From assembly GCA_000023185.1 (NCBI GenBank), contig CP001623.1, forward strand, positions 1-64,000: DNA of 64,000 bases, given 5' to 3'. The notes below the pieces were generated by a model. The model was not told the DNA's origin. It did no database searches and saw only the letters and a list, made by a program, of their open reading frames with translations. The stretch is from Rhizobium leguminosarum bv. trifolii WSM1325 (GTDB lineage Bacteria; Pseudomonadota; Alphaproteobacteria; Rhizobiales; Rhizobiaceae). The translations under genes were made by a program, and so were the position numbers. Position 1 is the stretch's first letter; each line of letters opens with the position of its first letter. This document shows positions 26,952 to 35,915 of this stretch, one piece after another.

Positions 26952-27968
26952 ATGTTGAAAGCACAGACGAAGATGCAATTCCTGGGCTGCCTCGGCCTCG
27001 CCTCGATGCTTGCGGCTGCCTCACCGGCGCTTGCCCTCGACAAGGTGAGCTACGGGACGAACTGGCTTGCCCAGGCGGAGCATGGCGGCTTCTACCAAGC
27101 CGTCGCCGACGGCACCTATGCAAAATACGGCCTCGACGTCACCATTGTCCAGGGCGGCCCGAATGCTGCAAACAGCGCCCTATTGATCTCCGGCAAGCTC
27201 GATTTCTACATGGGCGGCCCTCAGGGAGAGATATCCGCCGTCGAACAGGGCATTCCGCTGGTCGATGTCGCCGCGATCTTCCAAAAGGATCCGCAGGTAC
27301 TGATCGCCCATCCGGACAACGGCGTCGACAAGTTCGAGGACCTCGCCAAGCTGAAAACGCTGTTCCTCAGCAAGGACGGCTATCTCACCTATTTCGAGTG
27401 GATGAAGGCCAACTTCAAAGGCTTCAAGGACGAGCAGTACAAGCCCTATAACTTCAGTCCCGCCCCCTTCCTCGCAGACAAGGAGTCTGCCCAGCAGGGG
27501 TACCTGACCTCCGAACCCTACGAGATCCAGAAGCAGGCAGGCTTCGAGCCAAAGGTCTTCCTGCTCGCCGACAACGGCTACTCACCCTATTCGACGATGA
27601 TCACGACCACGCAGGCGACGATCGATGGCAAGCCCGACGTCGTGCAGCGCTTCGTCGATGCCTCGATCGAGGGCTGGTACAATTACCTCTACGGCGACAA
27701 CACCAAGGCGAACGCGCTGATCAAGAAGGACAATCCTGAAATAACGGACGGCCAGATCGCCTATTCGGTCACCAAGATGAAGGAATACGGCATCATCGAA
27801 TCCGGCGACAGCCTGGACAAGGGCATCGGCTGCATCACCGACGCCCATTACAAGAAGTTCTTCGACGAGATGACTGCTATCAAGGTCTTCAAGACCGACA
27901 CCGACTATACCAAGGCCTTCACGACGAAGTTCGTCTGCAAGGGCGCCGGAATAGCGCTGAAGAAATAA
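26952..27968 (+). CDS. NMT1/THI5-like ABC transporter substrate-binding protein
   Basis: 338 residues with a signal peptide ending near residue 28 (AL-ALD). The mature protein opens VSYGTNWLAQAEHGGFYQAVADGTYAKYGLDVTI in overlapping motif form, typical of the NMT1/THI5-like binders, which include pyrimidine, riboflavin, taurine and nitrate binders. The tryptophan in NWLAQAEHGGFYQA is common in pyrimidine-precursor binders such as ThiY. It starts the operon with an ATPase, a permease, and several catabolic enzymes. The ligand is inferred to be a nitrogen ring compound from the neighbours. Confidence 0.9.
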   Translation: MLKAQTKMQFLGCLGLASMLAAASPALALDKVSYGTNWLAQAEHGGFYQAVADGTYAKYGLDVTIVQGGPNAANSALLISGKLDFYMGGPQGEISAVEQGIPLVDVAAIFQKDPQVLIAHPDNGVDKFEDLAKLKTLFLSKDGYLTYFEWMKANFKGFKDEQYKPYNFSPAPFLADKESAQQGYLTSEPYEIQKQAGFEPKVFLLADNGYSPYSTMITTTQATIDGKPDVVQRFVDASIEGWYNYLYGDNTKANALIKKDNPEITDGQIAYSVTKMKEYGIIESGDSLDKGIGCITDAHYKKFFDEMTAIKVFKTDTDYTKAFTTKFVCKGAGIALKK

Positions 27969-27980
27969 GCCTCCCAGGCC

Positions 27981-28007
27981 AGGTCCGCCGCTCGTCTGGC
28001 GGCGGAC
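27981..28007 (+). promoter_or_regulatory. Hairpin after the binding-protein gene
   Basis: Arms GGTCCGCCGC (27981-27990) and GCGGCGGACC (27998-28007) pair perfectly with a 7-base loop, 13 bases after the stop. There is no T run, so it is more likely an mRNA-stabilising or processing stem than a full terminator. Confidence 0.65.
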
Positions 28008-28023
28008 CGCACTCCTTCGATAA

Positions 28024-28860
28024 ATGAGCGAGAAAATGTCCCTAGCCGAAACCAAGGCGGCGCCTTCCAAGGAGGCGAGAAAGCGGCCACTGGTCGTCAT
28101 GCAGTCGGTGTCGAAGGTCTTTTCCAGCGGCACGACAGCGCTCTCGGGCATGTCGTTGACCGTCGAAAGTGGCGAATTCATCAGCCTGCTTGGCCCCTCG
28201 GGCTGCGGCAAGTCCACGGCGCTGCGCATCATCGCCGGCCTTGGCGACATCACCGCGGGCAAGATCGACTGGCCGAGTTCACGGATCAATTCCAAGGGCC
28301 TGCCTGAAGGTGATATCGGCTTCGTCTTTCAAGAGCCGACGCTGATGCCGTGGAAGACCGTTTTCGGCAACGTCTACCTGCCGCTGAAACTGCGCGGGAT
28401 CTCCAAGGCGGAAGCCCGCGGCCGAATCACCGAAGCGCTGGCGACCGTCAGCCTCCAGGATTTCGCCGATGCCTATCCGCGCGAACTCTCCGGCGGCATG
28501 AAGATGCGCGTGTCGATCGCCCGCGCGCTGGTGACCAAGCCGAAGCTGCTGCTGATGGACGAGCCTTTCGCCGCACTCGACGAGATCACCCGCCAGAAAC
28601 TCAACGACGACGTGCTGCGGCTGTGGAAGGCGACCGGCATTACGGTGATCTTCGTGACGCATTCGGTATTTGAATCCGCTTATCTCTCGAACCGCATCGT
28701 GGTGATGAAGGCGAGGCCCGGCCGCGTGCATGCCGATTTTCCGCTGACCACCAGCCTTGAGCGGGATTCGCATTATCGAACCTCGGAACAATATCGGCAG
28801 GCCTGCGAAAAAGCGTCTCGTTCGCTGATCGAGGCGATGGGCGGATCGGAGGATCACTGA
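28024..28860 (+). CDS. ABC transporter ATP-binding protein (taurine/nitrate/pyrimidine type)
   Basis: 278 residues. Walker A is GPSGCGKST, the Q-loop is in FVFQEPTLMPWKT, the signature is LSGGMKMRVSIARAL, and Walker B is LLLMDEPFAALDEIT. The switch His is in IFVTHSVFESAYLSNRI. The QEPTLMPW pattern is typical of the SsuB/TauB/ThiZ group. It energises the adjacent permease. Its stop overlaps the permease start (TGATG). Confidence 0.93.
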   Translation: MSEKMSLAETKAAPSKEARKRPLVVMQSVSKVFSSGTTALSGMSLTVESGEFISLLGPSGCGKSTALRIIAGLGDITAGKIDWPSSRINSKGLPEGDIGFVFQEPTLMPWKTVFGNVYLPLKLRGISKAEARGRITEALATVSLQDFADAYPRELSGGMKMRVSIARALVTKPKLLLMDEPFAALDEITRQKLNDDVLRLWKATGITVIFVTHSVFESAYLSNRIVVMKARPGRVHADFPLTTSLERDSHYRTSEQYRQACEKASRSLIEAMGGSEDH

Positions 28861-29714
28861 TGAGCGTCGAAAGCATCGAAACCGCAGAAGCCGCATCTCC
28901 GCCCGGCTCCCGACCGGCGAACGCCCGGCGGCGTGAGTTAGCCCTGCGCATTGCCGTGCCTTTCCTCGTCATCACCGTGCTCATCATCGCCTGGGAGCTT
29001 TACGTGGTGCTCTCGGACGTTCCGCCATACATCCTGCCCGGTCCCGGCGCGGTGGCTGCGGCCTTCATCAATGATTGGGGCACGCTGGCGCCGGCCCTCT
29101 GGGTCACGACCAAGATCACCTTCATCTCGCTGATGCTGGCGCTGATTGGCGGCGTGGGGTTTGCAATCTTCCTGGTGCAATCGCGCTGGATCGAGATCGC
29201 CTTCTATCCGCTCGCCGTTATCCTGCAGGTGACGCCGATCGTGGCGATCTCGCCGCTGATCCTGATCTACGCTCCCTCCACGCAGGTCGCGCTTCTCATA
29301 TGCGCCTTCCTCGTCGCGTTCTTCCCGATCCTGTCGAACATGGTGCAGGGCCTGAAGAGCGTCGACCATAATCTGATCAACCTCTTTGAGCTTTACGGCG
29401 CCTCGCGCTGGCAGACGCTGCTCTTTCTCAAACTGCCTGCCGCCCAGCCCTATTTCATGACCGGTCTTCGCATCGGCGGCGGCCTCGCACTGATCGCCGC
29501 CGTCGTCGCCGAATTTGCCGCAGGATCCGCCGGTGCCGGCTCCGGCCTCGCCTTCCGCCTGCTCGAAGCGCAGTACCGGATGAACATCCCGCGGCTCTTC
29601 GCCGCCCTCTTGATGCTCTCCATGCTTGGCGTAGCGATCTTCGGCCTCACCACCCTCATTGCCTGGCTGAGCCTTCATCGCTGGCATGAAAGCAGCATCA
29701 AACGGGAAAACTAA
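28860..29714 (+). CDS. ABC transporter permease (SsuC/ThiX-like)
   Basis: 284 residues with about six hydrophobic segments. The ATPase-contact loop EAA motif is seen as ELYGASRWQTLLFLKLPAAQPYFMTGLRIGGGLALIAAVVAEF in overlapping segments. This is the usual single permease of taurine/pyrimidine-type importers and probably works as a homodimer. Both ends overlap neighbouring genes: the start with the ATPase stop, and the stop (TAATG) with the deaminase start. Confidence 0.92.
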   Translation: MSVESIETAEAASPPGSRPANARRRELALRIAVPFLVITVLIIAWELYVVLSDVPPYILPGPGAVAAAFINDWGTLAPALWVTTKITFISLMLALIGGVGFAIFLVQSRWIEIAFYPLAVILQVTPIVAISPLILIYAPSTQVALLICAFLVAFFPILSNMVQGLKSVDHNLINLFELYGASRWQTLLFLKLPAAQPYFMTGLRIGGGLALIAAVVAEFAAGSAGAGSGLAFRLLEAQYRMNIPRLFAALLMLSMLGVAIFGLTTLIAWLSLHRWHESSIKREN

Positions 29715-31027
29715 TGACCTATTCCTTCATATCCCCGCCGAATGCGGCCCGCTTCGTGTTGAGCAACGCGACAGTGCCCGCCGTCACCGTCGAGCATGTC
29801 GACGTGCCGGTCACCGAAGGGCTGGCCACGGTCGATATCGTCATCAGCGACGGCATGGTTGCCGCCATTCGGCCGGCCGGCGCCGCACCCGCCGATTATG
29901 CCAGGATCGATCTCAAGGACGGCATGGTCTGGCCGTGCTTTGCCGATATCCATACTCATCTCGACAAAGGCCATATCTGGCCGCGCCAGGCCAATCCCGA
30001 CGGCAGCTTCATGGGCGCGCTCGATGCCGTCAGGGCCGACCGGGAAGCAAACTGGTCGGCCGCAGACGTCAAACGGCGGATGGAATTCTCGCTCCGCTCC
30101 GCCTATGCCCATGGCACCAGCCTGATCCGTACGCACCTGGACTCGCTTGCGCCACAGCATCGCATCTCATTCGAGGTTTTTGCCGAAATCCGGGATACCT
30201 GGAAGGACAGGATTGCATTGCAGGCGGTCGCCCTCTTCCCGCTGGATGCCATGGCATCCAGCGCCTTCTTTGCCGATCTCGTCACAACAATCCGGCAGAA
30301 CGGCGGCCTGCTTGGCGGCGTCACCAGGATGGGGCCGGAGCTTGTCTGGCAGCTTGACACGCTCTTCAGGACCGCCTGGGAGCATGGCCTGGATATCGAT
30401 CTGCATGTCGACGAGACGGATGATCGCGGCGCCGAGACGCTGAAGGCAATCGCCGAGGCCGTGCTGCGCAACGGGTTCGAGGGCAAGGTCACCGCCGGCC
30501 ATTGTTGCTCGCTCGCCCGCCAGGACGAAGACACCGCCGCGCGCACCGTCGAATTGGTCGCCAAGGCAGGTATCGCGGTCATCGCGCTACCGATGTGCAA
30601 CATGTATCTGCAGGATCGCTATCCCGGCCGCACCCCGCGCTGGCGCGGCGTCACGCTGTTCCAGGAGCTGGCCGCCGCCGGTGTCGCGACCGCGGTCGCA
30701 TCCGACAATACCCGTGACCCCTTCTATGCCTATGGTGATCTCGATCCGGTGGAGGTTTTCCGTGAGGCCGTGCGGATTCTGCATCTCGATCACCCGCTCG
30801 ATACCGCCGCCCGTGTCGTCACCACCTCGCCCGCCGCCATCGTCGGGCGACCGGACAAGGGCCGTATCGCCGCCGGCGATCCTGCCGATCTCGTGCTCTT
30901 CAGCGCGCGGCGCTGGAGTGAATTCCTGTCCCGTCCGCAGTCTGACCGCGTCGTGCTTCGCCGCGGCAAGGTGATCGACCGCAGCCTGCCGGACTACCGT
31001 GAACTCGATAACGTCGTTGGAGCCTGA
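29714..31027 (+). CDS. Cytosine deaminase-like amidohydrolase
   Basis: 437 residues of the amidohydrolase superfamily, CodA-like. Metal and active-site motifs appear in order: DIHTHLDKGHIWPR, THLDSL, DLHVDETDD, GHCCSLA and ASDNTRDPFYAYGDLD. The Asp of SDNTRDP is the catalytic metal-binding Asp. Such enzymes remove the amino group from cytosine, isoguanine or related rings. It is translationally coupled to the permease, so the imported compound or its product is the likely substrate. Confidence 0.9.
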   Translation: MTYSFISPPNAARFVLSNATVPAVTVEHVDVPVTEGLATVDIVISDGMVAAIRPAGAAPADYARIDLKDGMVWPCFADIHTHLDKGHIWPRQANPDGSFMGALDAVRADREANWSAADVKRRMEFSLRSAYAHGTSLIRTHLDSLAPQHRISFEVFAEIRDTWKDRIALQAVALFPLDAMASSAFFADLVTTIRQNGGLLGGVTRMGPELVWQLDTLFRTAWEHGLDIDLHVDETDDRGAETLKAIAEAVLRNGFEGKVTAGHCCSLARQDEDTAARTVELVAKAGIAVIALPMCNMYLQDRYPGRTPRWRGVTLFQELAAAGVATAVASDNTRDPFYAYGDLDPVEVFREAVRILHLDHPLDTAARVVTTSPAAIVGRPDKGRIAAGDPADLVLFSARRWSEFLSRPQSDRVVLRRGKVIDRSLPDYRELDNVVGA

Positions 31028-31028
31028 C

Positions 31029-32438
31029 ATGGCCGATTATCAAAAGATCAAAAAGGAACTCGAAGGCATCGCCGTCGAGGATAATCCGGCGCTGGTTCGC
31101 CAGAAGAGCCGGGATTTCTACTGGTATTCGCCTGTACTCAAAGCTCAGCTCGACAATGTGACGGCCGATCTCGTCGTCACGCCGAAGACCGAGGAAGAGG
31201 TCATCCGGACGCTGAAGGTCGCCTATGCCCATGGCGTACCGGTCACGCCGCGTGGCGCCGGCACCGGCAATTACGGCCAGGCCATGCCGCTTTCCGGTGG
31301 CATCGTTCTCAATCTTGCCGCCATGGACAAGATCAAGGAGATCCATCCCGGCCGTGTCGTCTGTGAGCCCGGCATCGTGCTTGCCCAACTCGACAAGCAG
31401 ACCAAGGCCCATTCCGGCCAGGAGCTGCGCTTCCACCCCTCCACCGCCCAGACGGCGACGGTCGGCGGCTTCATCGCCGGCGGTTCCGGCGGCGTCGGGT
31501 CGATCACCTGGGGCGGCTTGCGCGACCTCGGCAACATCCTGCGCCTGCGCGTCGTCACCATGGAGGCCGAGCCGCGCGTGCTCGATCTCACCGGCTGGGA
31601 TCTGCAGAAGGTGAGCCACGCCTACGGCACCAACGGCATCATCACCGAGATCGAGATGCCGCTTGCGCCCGCCTATGACTGGGTCGATGTGCTCGTCGGT
31701 TATGACGACTTCATGGAAGCGGTGCGCTTCTCCGATGCGCTGGCGAAATGCAACGGCATCCTGGTCAAGGAGATCGCGCCGATCGCCGCTCCCATTCCTT
31801 ACGACTATTTCACCCGCCACAAGCCCTACATCCGTCAGGGCCAGTCGATCGTCGTGCTGATGATCGCGCCGCACTCCATGGATGCTTTTCTCGCCTTCAC
31901 GGCGGCGCAGAAGGGCGAGATCATGTTCCGCTCCGACAAGGTGGAAAGCATGCGCGGCATTCCGCACGCCTACGAGCTTGCCTGGAACCACACGACATTG
32001 CGTGCGCTGAAGGTCGATCCGAGCTTCACCTATCTGCAGGTGCAATATCCGGGACCGGATCATGTCGCAAAAGTCCGCAAGATGGTCGAAATCTTCGGTG
32101 ACGAAGTACCGGGTCATCTCGAATTCATCAAATTCGACGGCCAGATCCAGTGCTCCGGGCTGCCGCTGGTGCGCTATACCACCGAAGAGCGGCTGGAGGA
32201 GATCATCAAGATCCATCAGGACAATGGTTGCCCGATCTTCAACCCGCACCGCTATACGCTCGAGGAAGGCGGCATGAAGCGCACCGACGCGGTGCAGCTC
32301 GCCTTCAAGCAGGAAACCGATCCGAAGGGCCTGCTCAATCCCGGCAAGATGATTGCGTGGGACAATCCCGATTTCGATTTCAACGCCGGCAAGAATTATC
32401 TCTTCCCGGGCCTGGCAGCCGTCATGGAGGCTTCATGA
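31029..32438 (+). CDS. FAD-binding oxidase/dehydrogenase (FAD_binding_4 type)
   Basis: 469 residues. The PCMH-type FAD domain shows TPRGAGTGNYGQAMPLSGGIVL and the pyrophosphate-contact region GGFIAGGSGGVGSITWGG. The C terminus has the typical LLNPGKMI motif of glycolate-oxidase/vanillyl-alcohol-oxidase flavoproteins. It probably oxidises a hydroxy-acid or alcohol intermediate. The start at 31029 is one base after the deaminase stop; an earlier in-frame start lies within that gene. The next gene overlaps the stop (ATGAG), so it is in the same operon. Confidence 0.88.
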   Translation: MADYQKIKKELEGIAVEDNPALVRQKSRDFYWYSPVLKAQLDNVTADLVVTPKTEEEVIRTLKVAYAHGVPVTPRGAGTGNYGQAMPLSGGIVLNLAAMDKIKEIHPGRVVCEPGIVLAQLDKQTKAHSGQELRFHPSTAQTATVGGFIAGGSGGVGSITWGGLRDLGNILRLRVVTMEAEPRVLDLTGWDLQKVSHAYGTNGIITEIEMPLAPAYDWVDVLVGYDDFMEAVRFSDALAKCNGILVKEIAPIAAPIPYDYFTRHKPYIRQGQSIVVLMIAPHSMDAFLAFTAAQKGEIMFRSDKVESMRGIPHAYELAWNHTTLRALKVDPSFTYLQVQYPGPDHVAKVRKMVEIFGDEVPGHLEFIKFDGQIQCSGLPLVRYTTEERLEEIIKIHQDNGCPIFNPHRYTLEEGGMKRTDAVQLAFKQETDPKGLLNPGKMIAWDNPDFDFNAGKNYLFPGLAAVMEAS

Positions 32439-33016
32439 GGGTTCTCGTCCTCCACTCTCACCCGGTCGAGGAAAGTTACGGCAAGGCGCTTTACCGGCAA
32501 ACGGTCGAGAGCCTTGAGAAGGCCGGGCATATTGTGGACGCCTGCGACCTCTATGAAGAGCAGTTCGATCCGGTGCTCTCGCGCCACGACCGGCTCGTCT
32601 ATCACGACTATCCGGAAAACCTGAAGCTGGTGGGATCGCACGTCGAACGGTTGAAGGCGGCCGAGGGGCTGGTGATCTGCACCCCGATCTGGAACTTCGG
32701 CTTTCCGGCAATCCTGAAGGGATATTTCGACCGCGTCTGGCTGCCGGGCGTCTCCTTCGAACTCGTCAACGGCAAGGTGGAATCGCGGCTGCGCCACATC
32801 CGCAAGCTCGCAGCCGTCCTGACTTATGGCGCAACGCCCTTCCGGGCCTTTGCAGCCGGCAACCCGCCAAAGAAAATCGTCAAGCGCGTGCTGAGGGCGC
32901 AGATCAATCCGGTGAGGCCGGTGACGTTCCTCGCCCATTACGACATGAACAATTGCACGCCGGAGACGCGGTCAAAATTCCTGGCCCGCGTCGGAGGCGC
33001 GATGGAGCGATTCTAG
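32435..33016 (+). CDS. NAD(P)H-dependent flavin oxidoreductase (flavodoxin-like fold)
   Basis: 193 residues of the Flavodoxin_2/NQO1-MdaB-like family. LVLHSHPVEESYGKAL binds the flavin phosphate. CTPIWNFGFPAILKGYFDRVWLPG in overlapping form is the family signature, and VLTYGATPF follows. It reduces quinones or acts as a flavin reductase, and could supply reducing power to the FAD enzyme encoded upstream; that pairing is inference. It overlaps the preceding gene by four bases and is convergent, by four bases, with the Rid-family gene. Confidence 0.88.
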   Translation: MRVLVLHSHPVEESYGKALYRQTVESLEKAGHIVDACDLYEEQFDPVLSRHDRLVYHDYPENLKLVGSHVERLKAAEGLVICTPIWNFGFPAILKGYFDRVWLPGVSFELVNGKVESRLRHIRKLAAVLTYGATPFRAFAAGNPPKKIVKRVLRAQINPVRPVTFLAHYDMNNCTPETRSKFLARVGGAMERF

Positions 33017-33402
33017 AAAATTTTCGCAGCCGTCACTTCGACCTCGACGAGGAATTCCGAGCGGGTAAAGCCGCCGATAACGAGCAAGGTGGAAACCGGC
33101 TTCGGATCGAGCGTATAGCGATCCCGCACGGCCATATAGGCCGGGAAATCCTCCCGGCGGATGACGAAGCCCGAAATGCGGATGACGTCGGCAAAACTCA
33201 TCTCCGCCTCTTCGAGGATCGCCTTGATCGCCTCGAAGCAGAGTTCCGCCTGAGCCGTGATGTCGCTCGGAACAGTATCGTCGAGACCGATACCCAGCTG
33301 GCCCGAGGTGACGAGCAGCGCTGCGCCGGGCGGCACCAGCAGGCCGTGATTGTAATTCCCAAAAGGCCGGCGCACCGAGGCCGGATTGAAGATCTTCTTC
33401 AT
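33013..33402 (-). CDS. RidA/YjgF-family protein, atypical
   Basis: 129 residues of the Rid fold: GALLVTSGQLGIGLDD near the start, QAELCFEAIKAILEEA and MSFADVIRISGFV in the middle, and EFLVEVEVTAAKIF at the end. The Arg that RidA uses to hold its imine substrate (in the segment before the V-E-x-E end) is replaced here: KPVSTLLVI has Ser at that point. It is probably one of the Rid subfamilies lacking imine deaminase activity. It is convergent with the oxidoreductase gene and may belong to the same catabolic set. Confidence 0.85.
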   Translation of the reverse strand: MKKIFNPASVRRPFGNYNHGLLVPPGAALLVTSGQLGIGLDDTVPSDITAQAELCFEAIKAILEEAEMSFADVIRISGFVIRREDFPAYMAVRDRYTLDPKPVSTLLVIGGFTRSEFLVEVEVTAAKIF

Positions 33403-33591
33403 CGATCGCTCTAGAATTCCTATAGGTCCGTAGATCCCGCGACCCTACAGGATGCGGCGGGATATGAGAATATCGCTGCCGCTCATGATAAGTTGCGAGG
33501 AATGATGTGGGACAACCCGCCGCGGAGGGGCCGAGGATCGTCCAGGCGCCAGTTCAATATCCACGGTACTTAGTCTGATGTCCGCCGCGCT

Positions 33592-35469
33592 TCATCTTTG
33601 TATCACGCGCCGCGAGGCGACCAAGTGGATGGGGCTGTTGCCTTCAAAGGCTCGTCCGCTGCGCTGCCCGTCCGCCGCGCCTCTGTCGCCGTCCAATTGA
33701 AACTGATTGACCAGATCCCGCAGCCGGCCTGCCTCGGAGGACAATGAGGCAACGGCAGCTGTCGATTGTTCGACCATCGCTGCATTTTGCTGGGTCGCTT
33801 GGTCCATCTGATTGACGGCCGTGTTGATCTCGGCAAGTCCAATCGATTGCTCGCGCGCCGATGTGGCAATCGCATCCATGAGTTGGTTAATCTGTATGAC
33901 GTATTCACCGATCGACTTGAGCGACGTTCCGGTTTCGAGAACCAATTTCACGCCATTTTCCACATCGGTTGACGACTTTTGAATAAAGCCCTTGATCTCC
34001 TTGGCCGCTTGAGCGGCGCGCTGGGCGAGCTCACGGACTTCCTGGGCGACAACGGCAAAACCCTTGCCCGCCTCACCCGCACGGGCAGCCTCAACGCCAG
34101 CATTCAGCGCCAGGAGGTTCGTCTGGAAGGCGATTTCATCGATTGCACCAATGATGTTCGAAATCTGCTGTGAACTGTCTTCGATGCGGCGCATGGCCTG
34201 TTCCGCCTCAGAGACGACCGTTGCCGACCGCTGGGCACTGATATCGGCTTCTTTGGCCACGTTGCGTGCCTCGTCGGTGCGTTTGGTCGACATCGTCACA
34301 TTCGAGGTGATCTCGTCCAAGGCTGCAGCCGTCTCCTCGAGAGAGGCAGCTTGTTGTTCAGTGCGTTTGGAAAGATCCTGCGCGGCAGATGCAATTTCAC
34401 CGGTACCATTGTCGATGCTGTGTACCGTCTCGAGCACGGCGCCGATGGTCGCACCCAATTGCCGGAGCGAAGCGTTGAAGTCTTCGCGCAAGGCTTCGTA
34501 TTCGGCCGCAAATTGCTCCGAAAGCTGGAAGGAAATGTCGCCTGCTGCAAGCCGCCGGAGGCCTCCGCCCAATGTCGTGGTCGCGAAGCGCAACTGTTCT
34601 GCCTCGCGTTCGGCGCGCTGTTGGGCTGCGGCGCGCGCTGCTTCGCTCTCGCTGCGGGATTCGGCGGCTTCCTTCTCCAGCCTGACGACGTTTAGGGCAT
34701 TCTGACGGAAGATTTCAACCGCGCCGGCCATTTCGCCGACTTCGTCGGTGCGACCGGCATAGGGAATATCACTGTCGAGATCGCCATCCGACAAGCGCCT
34801 CATGGCCGAAGCGATGCTTCGGATTGGGTTAGCAATGCCCGATATCGCAAAGAATATGCCGGCAACGGCAAGAAGCACGGCCAGCGTTGCGATCGTGGCC
34901 GTCAGCATGAAAGCGGATTGTGCGGAAGCACCGCTCGCGGCCACGAAACCTTCGGCCTGGCCGAGAATGAAGGCGACCAGATCTGCAACCGCCTTGTTCA
35001 TTAGCTCGGCTTGTGGCTCCATATTTTCCTTGAGGAGACGGATTGCTTCAGGCGTCTTCCCGTCATTTTCAGACGCGATCATTTGCTCTGCAAGCGCGCG
35101 ATATTTGGCGAGTTCCGGCTTGATCTGATTGATCAGTTCGCGCCCCCGCTCGGTGCGGACGCCTTTTTCGTATTCGCCAACAACTGTGTCGAGCGCGGCG
35201 CCGGCTGCATCGATTTTTTGCTGTCCGACATTCCGCTCCTCCGCTGTATCCTCCAGGAGATACTGGGCATAGACCAATTTCAGGTCGAGGAAGTCATCCT
35301 TGATCTCCCGGGCCGTCACAAGCCGCTGCATCCAGAAGGTCCCGATCTGCTCGGTATTGGCACGAAGTGTCGAAATCGTGCTCAGCGAGATATAGGACAG
35401 GCCAACCATGAACAGACTGATGATCGACAGCTTTAAGATCAGGGCTTGTTTGATGCTCGGGCGCTTCAT
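33592..35469 (-). CDS. Methyl-accepting chemotaxis protein
   Basis: 625 residues. A first membrane helix follows KRPSIKQALILKLSIISLF. The periplasmic ligand region (about residues 35-185) is mostly helical, four-helix-bundle type. A second membrane helix TIATLAVLLAVAGIFFAISGI leads into a HAMP domain (NPIRSIASAMRRLSDGDLD). The signalling tip includes EIAFQTNLLALNAGVEAARAGEAGKGFAVVAQEVR in overlapping segments. No C-terminal CheR-tethering pentapeptide is seen. The start at 35469 follows GAGGAGA by six bases, and the longer frame to 35517 lacks a better site. The ligand is unknown. Confidence 0.93.
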   Translation of the reverse strand: MKRPSIKQALILKLSIISLFMVGLSYISLSTISTLRANTEQIGTFWMQRLVTAREIKDDFLDLKLVYAQYLLEDTAEERNVGQQKIDAAGAALDTVVGEYEKGVRTERGRELINQIKPELAKYRALAEQMIASENDGKTPEAIRLLKENMEPQAELMNKAVADLVAFILGQAEGFVAASGASAQSAFMLTATIATLAVLLAVAGIFFAISGIANPIRSIASAMRRLSDGDLDSDIPYAGRTDEVGEMAGAVEIFRQNALNVVRLEKEAAESRSESEAARAAAQQRAEREAEQLRFATTTLGGGLRRLAAGDISFQLSEQFAAEYEALREDFNASLRQLGATIGAVLETVHSIDNGTGEIASAAQDLSKRTEQQAASLEETAAALDEITSNVTMSTKRTDEARNVAKEADISAQRSATVVSEAEQAMRRIEDSSQQISNIIGAIDEIAFQTNLLALNAGVEAARAGEAGKGFAVVAQEVRELAQRAAQAAKEIKGFIQKSSTDVENGVKLVLETGTSLKSIGEYVIQINQLMDAIATSAREQSIGLAEINTAVNQMDQATQQNAAMVEQSTAAVASLSSEAGRLRDLVNQFQLDGDRGAADGQRSGRAFEGNSPIHLVASRRVIQR

Positions 35470-35915
35470 GCGGGTCTCCTCGGAGGTCTGGAACGACCGG
35501 CATGCCGGCTGATGCAAGATCTCGCGCCAGATTCAATAATTTAGTATTAACTAAACAATGATCCCGCTCTTTTTCCTGAAATCTTCTGAGCAGATCCATA
35601 CTTCCGCGATTAATTAAACGACATGCGACTTAAAGTTCCTGGAAATCCAAGGAAATAGCAGCCATGGCGAGCGAAAATGGCAGCTCCATCAGGTCTCGAT
35701 ACCAAGAATGAATCGATCTCCATTGACCCGGCTTTGGACATCAATCGCCGTCAGGGCAAGAAACGTCGATCCGCTCACGCAGCCGTCCTGCCGTCCGCGA
35801 CGGGAGATCCTGACGGGCAAGGCGGAGCTCTGCCGATCGATCGTGGGGCTTTGCCAGATGGCTTTCAGAACCTGAGGTTATCGTAGCGGGCGCCCCGGCG
35901 ATCGAAGACCTGCCG
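35470..35915. other. Non-coding stretch with an inverted repeat before the chemoreceptor gene
   Basis: About 440 bases without a convincing gene. The part next to the chemoreceptor is AT-rich and holds TTTAGT (35540-35545) and ACTAAA (35550-35555), an inverted repeat with a 4-base centre, probably in its promoter. From about 35814 a frame continuous with the GNAT gene runs without a standard start codon. Confidence 0.45.

Noticed and set aside
30900..32249. A 449-codon open frame antisense to the FAD oxidase
   Set aside because: The plus-strand gene has clear FAD motifs and operon coupling; the antisense frame has no recognisable motif.
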